Shown one piece after another: positions 5,792-9,979 of a stretch of 9,979 nt of DNA. Under the pieces are notes generated by a model. The model had not been told where the DNA came from, did no database searches, and saw only the letters and a program-made list of their open reading frames with translations. The position numbers and the translations under genes are program-made. Each line of letters begins with the position of its first letter. The first letter of the stretch is position 1. The stretch spans positions 1 to 9,979 of the forward strand of contig JAEVYX010000005.1 of NCBI GenBank assembly GCA_023392515.1, given 5' to 3'. The stretch is from Bacillota bacterium (lineage in GTDB: Bacteria > Bacillota > Clostridia > Christensenellales > Aristaeellaceae).

Positions 5792-7297
5792 ATGCCGGTC
5801 AATTTGTTTTATCCAGACTATGAGATTATTCGCAACCGGGACCGGTGCATCACTTGCCGGGTCTGCGAGCGGCAATGTGCCAACCAGGTGCATTCTTATG
5901 ACGAAGAGATGAAGTGGATGGTGGCTGACGAGACCCAATGCGTAAATTGCCACCGTTGTGTTTCCTTATGTCCTACCCGGGCTTTGAAAATCGTCAAGAC
6001 CGATCATACCTTTCGGGTAAACGGCAACTGGACGGGAGAAGCCATCACCGATATCTACCGACAGGCTTCCACCGGCGGGGTGCTGCTGTCATCCATGGGT
6101 ACGCCAAAGGAGTATCCTGTTTACTGGGATAAAATTCTGATCAATGCTTCCCAGGTGACCAACCCTTCCATCGATCCCCTGCGGGAGCCCATGGAAACAA
6201 AGGTCTTCCTGGGTGCCAAGCCGGATGCTATTGAGCGGGATGCCCAGGGGAATCTTGTGGATAATCTGCCCCCCCAATTGCAGCTGGATGTGCCGGTGAT
6301 GTTTTCCGCCATGTCCTACGGCTCCATCAGTTACAACGCTCACGAAAGCCTGGCCAGGGCAGCTCAGGCGCTGGGAACGTTTTATAATACCGGCGAAGGC
6401 GGGCTGCATAAAGACTTTTACCAGTATGGGCCAAATACCATTGTACAGGTGGCCTCCGGCCGATTTGGGGTACACCGGGATTACCTTAACGCCGGCGCTG
6501 CCATTGAAATTAAGATGGGACAAGGCGCAAAGCCGGGTATTGGCGGTCATCTTCCCGGTACAAAAATTGTGGGCGATATTGCCAAAACGAGAATGATCCC
6601 GGAAGGGTCCGACGCAATCTCTCCGGCTCCCCACCATGATATATATTCTATTGAGGATTTGCGGCAGCTTGTCTATTCTCTAAAGGAAGCGAGCAGGTAT
6701 ACAAAGCCTGTTATTGTGAAAATTGCCGCCGTGCATAATGTGGCGGCCATCGCCAGCGGCATAGCCAGGTCTGGGGCGGACATCATCGCCATCGACGGGT
6801 TCCGGGGCGGTACCGGGGCGGCTCCTACCCGCATCCGGGATAACGTGGGTATTCCCATCGAAATGGCCCTGGCATCGGTGGACACAAGGCTGCGCCAGGA
6901 GGGCATTCGAAACAAGGTATCCTTGGTAGTAGGCGGCTCCATCCGCTCCAGTGCCGATGTGGTGAAGGCTGTGGCTTTGGGTGCAGATGCCGTGTATATC
7001 GCCACCGGCGCGTTGATTGCGTTGGGTTGCCATCTGTGCCGGAGTTGCCACACGGGCAAATGCAACTGGGGCATCGCAACCCAGATTTCCGAACTTACCC
7101 AGCGGCTGAATCCTAACATCGGCTGCCAGCGGCTGATCAATCTTGTTACCGCCTGGAACCACGAAATCAAAGAGATGATGGGCGGTATGGGCATCAACTC
7201 CATTGAGGCACTCCGGGGTAACCGGGCCATGCTTAGAGGTGTCGGCCTGAACGAAAAAGAGTTGGAAATTTTGGGAATCCGCCATGCGGGCGAATGA
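5792..7297 (+). CDS. gltB: Glutamate synthase, ferredoxin-FMN synthase subunit
   Basis: A 501-residue central catalytic subunit that reduces the iminoglutarate formed from 2-oxoglutarate and ammonia to glutamate on FMN. An N-terminal ferredoxin domain holds two C-x2-C-x2-C-x3-C motifs (C19/22/25/29 and C50/53/56/60), predicting two [4Fe-4S] clusters. The FMN barrel follows, with FSAMSYGSIS (171-180), NTGEGG (199-204), QGAKPGIGGHLPG (244-256), SPAPHHDIYSIEDL (277-290) and DGFRGGTGAAP (335-345). C413, C419 and C424 keep the C-x5-C-x4-C spacing of the glutamate synthase [3Fe-4S] cluster, with an extra C416. It lacks the amidotransferase and GXGXG domains, which are separate genes here, as in archaeal-type synthases. 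The strong GAGGAGG site lies within the end of the previous gene, suggesting translational coupling. Confidence 0.95.
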   Translation: MPVNLFYPDYEIIRNRDRCITCRVCERQCANQVHSYDEEMKWMVADETQCVNCHRCVSLCPTRALKIVKTDHTFRVNGNWTGEAITDIYRQASTGGVLLSSMGTPKEYPVYWDKILINASQVTNPSIDPLREPMETKVFLGAKPDAIERDAQGNLVDNLPPQLQLDVPVMFSAMSYGSISYNAHESLARAAQALGTFYNTGEGGLHKDFYQYGPNTIVQVASGRFGVHRDYLNAGAAIEIKMGQGAKPGIGGHLPGTKIVGDIAKTRMIPEGSDAISPAPHHDIYSIEDLRQLVYSLKEASRYTKPVIVKIAAVHNVAAIASGIARSGADIIAIDGFRGGTGAAPTRIRDNVGIPIEMALASVDTRLRQEGIRNKVSLVVGGSIRSSADVVKAVALGADAVYIATGALIALGCHLCRSCHTGKCNWGIATQISELTQRLNPNIGCQRLINLVTAWNHEIKEMMGGMGINSIEALRGNRAMLRGVGLNEKELEILGIRHAGE

Positions 7298-7318
7298 GGA
7301 AGGGAGCGTGAAACAGGC

Positions 7319-7747
7319 ATGAAGAGAATTTATGTCAATGAAAAGTGGTGCCTGGGCTGCCACCTTTGCGAATATTACTGCGCATATGCCAACTCCGGCG
7401 TGCGGGATATGGTCAAAGCCCTCAAGGATGTGGTCATCAACCCCAGGATTCATATTGAAGGGAAAAGCGGCGTGCATTTTGCCGTCTCCTGCCGCCATTG
7501 CACCGAGCCCATGTGTGTAAAGGGATGTATCACCGGCGCACTGACTTTGGAAAACGGCATGATTACCATTGATAAGCATAAGTGCGTTGGCTGCTACACC
7601 TGCATTCTATCCTGCCCTTACGGAGCTATCATGCCCTCTGATGAAGGCGCCATGCAAAAGTGCGAGTTCTGCACCCAAAATAGTATGGGAAGCCCCGCTT
7701 GTGTGGCGGGATGCCCCAACCAGGCTATTGTATTTGAAGAGAGGTGA
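7319..7747 (+). CDS. Polyferredoxin electron-transfer subunit, four [4Fe-4S] clusters
   Basis: A 142-residue soluble iron-sulphur protein of the HycB/CooF/DmsB type. Its 16 cysteines fall in four groups: C11/14/17/21, C58/61/66/70, C89/92/95/99 and C115/118/128/132, the pattern of a four-cluster electron wire. There is no signal peptide or membrane segment. Its place between the FMN synthase and the flavoprotein reductase, in the same operon, argues that it carries electrons between them, taking the role of the Fe-S part of GltD. An external ferredoxin could also feed it. The ATG at 7319 follows an AAGGGAG-like site; the spacer from the previous gene is 21 bases. Confidence 0.93.
   Translation: MKRIYVNEKWCLGCHLCEYYCAYANSGVRDMVKALKDVVINPRIHIEGKSGVHFAVSCRHCTEPMCVKGCITGALTLENGMITIDKHKCVGCYTCILSCPYGAIMPSDEGAMQKCEFCTQNSMGSPACVAGCPNQAIVFEER
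7739..7744 (+). promoter_or_regulatory. Ribosome binding site deciding the oxidoreductase start
   Basis: GAGAGG lies at 7739-7744 inside the end of the polyferredoxin gene, 8 bases before ATG 7753. The alternative GTG at 7744 overlaps this site and has no good site of its own, so ATG 7753 is preferred; the difference is three residues. Confidence 0.6.
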
Positions 7748-7752
7748 CGGAG

Positions 7753-8982
7753 ATGCGATATGTAATCATCGGGAACGGGCCAGCGGCTGTGGGCGCCATC
7801 GAAAGCATCCGCCGTGCCGATCAGACAGGTGAAATTTTACTTTTTTCCAAGGAGCCTTTGCATACCTATTCCCGGCCGCTGATCTCCTATTGGCTGCTGG
7901 GCAAGACGGATGAGGAGCGGATGAAGTACCGCCCTTGCGATTTTTATGAGAAGAATAGGGTTGCTTTTTTAAAGGGCGTGGAGGCTGTCAAGATCGACCT
8001 TGCAAAGAAATCCGTCGCCGGTTCCGATGGAAATAATTATTCCTATGATAAACTTCTCATTGCCACCGGTGCCAGGCCCTTTGTGCCGCCCGTGCCGGGC
8101 CTTGACGAGGTCAAATACCATACCTTTATGACCATGGCGGATGCCGAGAAGCTTCGGGAGAATTTGACGCCCGAAACCCGGGTGCTCATCATTGGTGCGG
8201 GGCTTATCGGCTTAAAATGCGCCGAAGGCATTCTTCATTTGGTGAAGAAGGTAACGGTGGTGGATATGGCCTCCCAGGTGCTGCCCAGCATTCTGGATGC
8301 GGATGGGGCGAAAATGGCGGAGGAACATTTAGCCAATAAAGGGGTCGAACTGAACCTTTCCGATAGCGCCGCGGCGTTTAAGCCTGGGGAGGCAACGCTG
8401 AAAAGCGGCAGAAAGATTCCCTTTGATGTATTGGTGATGGCGGTGGGGGTGCGCCCCAATATAGAAATAGCCAAGGATGCGGGCATTGCCTGCGATCGGG
8501 GCATTGATGCCGACGATTGGGGGCATACCAGCGATCCGGACGTATTTGCCGCGGGGGATTGCGCCAAGTCTTTTGACATCACCACCGGGGAACACAAAAT
8601 CCTGGCCCTTCTGCCCAATGCATATATGCAGGGTGAACGCGCTGGTGCGAAAATGAGCGGGGGCAAGGCGGTGCAGCATCCGGCAATCCCCATGAACGCA
8701 ATGGGACTTTGGGATATGCACATCATTACCGCGGGGTCCATGATCGGGGAAAGCCATCTTCGTGTGTCAAAAAGCAGCTACAAGAGGCTGGCAACCCAGG
8801 ACGACCGGCTGATGGGATATATCCTGATTGGAGATGTGGAGCGGGCAGGCATTTATACGGCATTAATCAGGGAACAGACCCCGCTTCATACCATAGATTT
8901 TGCCTTGATGCTGGAACGGCCCCAATTGATGGCTTTCTCCAAGCGGGAAAGAGCGCTGAAGCTGGGAGGGGAACGGGTATGA
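7753..8982 (+). CDS. FAD/NAD(P)H-dependent oxidoreductase of the glutamate synthase complex
   Basis: A 409-residue pyridine nucleotide-disulphide oxidoreductase family flavoprotein, closest in layout to the NirB N-terminal/rubredoxin reductase/NADH oxidase group. It should oxidise NADH or NADPH on FAD and pass electrons on. An FAD-binding Rossmann motif is at the N-terminus (GNGPAAVGAIE, 7-17), ATGARP at 104-109, a second Rossmann motif for NAD(P)H GAGLIG at 148-153, and the FAD-closing VFAAGDCA at 264-271. No CxxC redox disulphide is evident, so it is not a thioredoxin- or lipoamide-reductase type. The residues after the second Rossmann motif (VVDMA, 169-173, with D171) favour NADH over NADPH, weakly. 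It is not GltD, since the GltD N-terminal Fe-S domain is absent; the preceding polyferredoxin probably supplies it. It starts just after the previous stop and overlaps the next gene by four bases (ATGA). Confidence 0.93.
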   Translation: MRYVIIGNGPAAVGAIESIRRADQTGEILLFSKEPLHTYSRPLISYWLLGKTDEERMKYRPCDFYEKNRVAFLKGVEAVKIDLAKKSVAGSDGNNYSYDKLLIATGARPFVPPVPGLDEVKYHTFMTMADAEKLRENLTPETRVLIIGAGLIGLKCAEGILHLVKKVTVVDMASQVLPSILDADGAKMAEEHLANKGVELNLSDSAAAFKPGEATLKSGRKIPFDVLVMAVGVRPNIEIAKDAGIACDRGIDADDWGHTSDPDVFAAGDCAKSFDITTGEHKILALLPNAYMQGERAGAKMSGGKAVQHPAIPMNAMGLWDMHIITAGSMIGESHLRVSKSSYKRLATQDDRLMGYILIGDVERAGIYTALIREQTPLHTIDFALMLERPQLMAFSKRERALKLGGERV

Positions 8983-9701
8983 AGATTGATGTGGGGACCA
9001 TACACTTTAAAGAGCTGAATGAGGAAATCCACCAATGTCCTGAAAAGGACATACATTTGGAGAATTGCTTGGGCCAGCGGTATATCGGCTGTGGATTGAG
9101 CGGCCATGAGGTATCCATTCATGGAGTGCCGGGCAATGCGCTGGGCGCTTATCTGGACGGAGCAAACCTGACCGTGTGGGGGAATGCCCAGGATGCTACT
9201 GGAGACACCATGAATGAAGGCTGCATCGAAATTCACGGTTCCAGCGGTGATGCCACCGGCTATGCCATGCGCGGCGGCATGATCCTTGTAGAAAAAAATG
9301 TTGGCTACCGGGCGGGAATCCATATGAAGGCCTATGAGGCGAAAATGCCCGTATTGGTAGTTGGGGGAGAAGCGGGAAGCTTTTTGGGCGAATACCAGGC
9401 GGGGGGGTACCTGATCGTACTTGGGATGGATGTGCAGGGGCGTCCTCCGGTGGGGCGCTTCTGTGCAGCAGGCATGCACGGCGGGAAGATTTTTCTGCGC
9501 GCCGATACCCTGCCCTTTGACCTGCCCAGCCAGGTTGTGGCTCAAAAAGCAGGGCCGGAGGAGCTGGCTGAAATCGCCCCCTACCTAACGGCGTATTGTC
9601 AGGCTTTTCATGTGGATATGGACAAAGTGAAGGATCACAGCTTTTATGTGCTGACACCGAATACGACGAATCCCTATAAGCGCCTATATACAACAAACTA
9701 G
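8979..9701 (+). CDS. Glutamate synthase GXGXG-domain subunit
   Basis: A 240-residue protein matching the C-terminal domain of the glutamate synthase large subunit (GltB GXGXG, also found in FwdC/FmdC). It is built of repeated Gly-rich turns of a right-handed beta-helix: GANLTVWGNAQDATG (61-75), GCIEIHGSSGDATGYAMRGG (81-100), VVGGEAG (127-133), and CAAGMHGGKIFLR (162-174). In the intact enzyme this helix is structural and helps hold the amidotransferase and FMN domains together around the ammonia tunnel. Here it is a free subunit and the last gene of the operon. The ATG at 8979 overlaps the previous stop (ATGA) and has GGAGG about 10 bases upstream; a longer in-frame opening back to 8709 runs through the previous gene and is not real. 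A terminator follows at once. Confidence 0.93.
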   Translation: MKIDVGTIHFKELNEEIHQCPEKDIHLENCLGQRYIGCGLSGHEVSIHGVPGNALGAYLDGANLTVWGNAQDATGDTMNEGCIEIHGSSGDATGYAMRGGMILVEKNVGYRAGIHMKAYEAKMPVLVVGGEAGSFLGEYQAGGYLIVLGMDVQGRPPVGRFCAAGMHGGKIFLRADTLPFDLPSQVVAQKAGPEELAEIAPYLTAYCQAFHVDMDKVKDHSFYVLTPNTTNPYKRLYTTN

Positions 9702-9706
9702 CATAT

Positions 9707-9740
9707 TTGGCAGGGACATACCCTGCCAATTGCTGTTTTA
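9707..9740 (+). terminator. Rho-independent terminator of the glutamate synthase operon
   Basis: A perfect 9-bp stem, ttggcaggg (9707-9715) and ccctgccaa (9721-9729), has a 5-base loop and is followed by TTGCTGTTTTA. It lies five bases after the last stop codon of the operon and separates it from glnA. Confidence 0.85.
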
Positions 9741-9776
9741 TATGGAAAATCGGTGTAGAAATAAATGCTTTGCGTA

Positions 9777-9785
9777 TGATATAAT
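9777..9785 (+). promoter_or_regulatory. glnA: Extended -10 promoter for glnA
   Basis: TGATATAAT (TG at 9777-9778, perfect TATAAT at 9780-9785) is a consensus extended -10 element. No good -35 box lies 16-18 bases upstream, which is common for this promoter class and also for activated promoters. Transcription should start near 9792, giving a leader of about 45 bases. It shows that glnA has its own promoter after the operon terminator. Confidence 0.75.
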
Positions 9786-9836
9786 GCGGACCAACGGAGT
9801 GATGTACCATCCGACCTTGGGCAAGGAGGCAAACTC

Positions 9837-9979
9837 ATGAATATTACCCAGCAAGAAGTTATCCGTTTTGTAGATGAGAACGATGTGAAATTCATCCGCC
9901 TGGCATTTTGCGATTTGTATGGCAGGCTGAAAAACATCTCCATACAGCCCGGGGAATTAACCCGCGCGTTTGAAGGCGG
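9837..9979 (+). CDS. glnA: Glutamine synthetase type I, N-terminal part (cut by window end)
   Basis: The first 47 codons of a second glutamine synthetase that continues past the window. The protein begins MNITQQEVIRFVDENDVKFI and continues with RLAFCDLYGRLKNISI, matching the beta-grasp N-terminal domain of type I enzymes (compare the VKFIRLQFTDILG region of Bacillus GlnA). It is quite unlike glnN in sequence. AAGGAGG lies at 9823-9829, seven bases before the ATG. The catalytic part is not visible, so I cannot say whether it is an active synthetase, a feedback-regulated alpha form, or a GlnA-like gamma-glutamyl-polyamine or related ligase. Confidence 0.85.
   Translation, partial: MNITQQEVIRFVDENDVKFIRLAFCDLYGRLKNISIQPGELTRAFEG

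Noticed and set aside
6680..7579. Minus-strand open frame of 299 codons opposite the synthase and polyferredoxin genes
   Set aside because: A shadow frame spanning two real genes on the other strand, with no domain features.
8709..8978. Upstream extension of the GXGXG gene to 8709
   Set aside because: It overlaps the oxidoreductase gene for 270 bases; the ATGA junction at 8979 with GGAGG upstream is the normal start.
1..9979. CRISPR arrays, tRNA or rRNA genes, insertion sequences
   Set aside because: No regularly spaced repeats, cloverleaf-like segment, transposase frame or terminal repeats were seen anywhere in the window.

Overview
This window is a nitrogen-assimilation island. Its gene content and signals fit an anaerobic, Clostridia-like Firmicute: AGGAGG-type ribosome binding sites, consensus sigma-A promoters, a type III glutamine synthetase, and an oxygen-sensitive-looking glutamate synthase split into separate subunits and rich in Fe-S clusters. 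The organism is inferred from these features; no rRNA or other marker gene is present.

Layout. Positions 1-329 hold no convincing complete gene: the probable end of an upstream plus-strand unit with a strong terminator, an AT-rich spacer, and the terminator of the first minus-strand gene. On the minus strand, reading leftward from the centre, lie glnN (type III glutamine synthetase, 4292-2205) and an ammonium transporter with a PII signalling domain fused to its C-terminus (2069-330). A long hairpin sits between them. Positions 4293-4661 form a divergent regulatory region: two near-perfect promoters point away from each other, and a nested dyad lies between them. On the plus strand a tightly packed five-gene operon (4662-9701) encodes a split glutamate synthase: glutamine amidotransferase, ferredoxin-FMN synthase, four-cluster polyferredoxin, FAD/NAD(P)H oxidoreductase, and GXGXG domain. 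It ends in a clean terminator. An extended -10 promoter then drives a second glutamine synthetase, type I (glnA), whose first 47 codons are in the window.

How it fits together. The transporter brings in ammonium and its PII tail probably senses nitrogen/energy state. GlnN (and GlnA) fix ammonium onto glutamate. The split synthase moves the amide nitrogen of glutamine onto 2-oxoglutarate, with electrons delivered through the FAD protein and the Fe-S proteins. Together these encode ammonium uptake plus the GS-GOGAT cycle. The least ordinary points are the transporter-PII fusion, the synthase that uses a NirB/rubredoxin-reductase-like flavoprotein and a polyferredoxin instead of a GltD subunit, two unrelated types of glutamine synthetase around one synthase operon, and the structured divergent control region. 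Most gene families here are known; I do not see a wholly new system.
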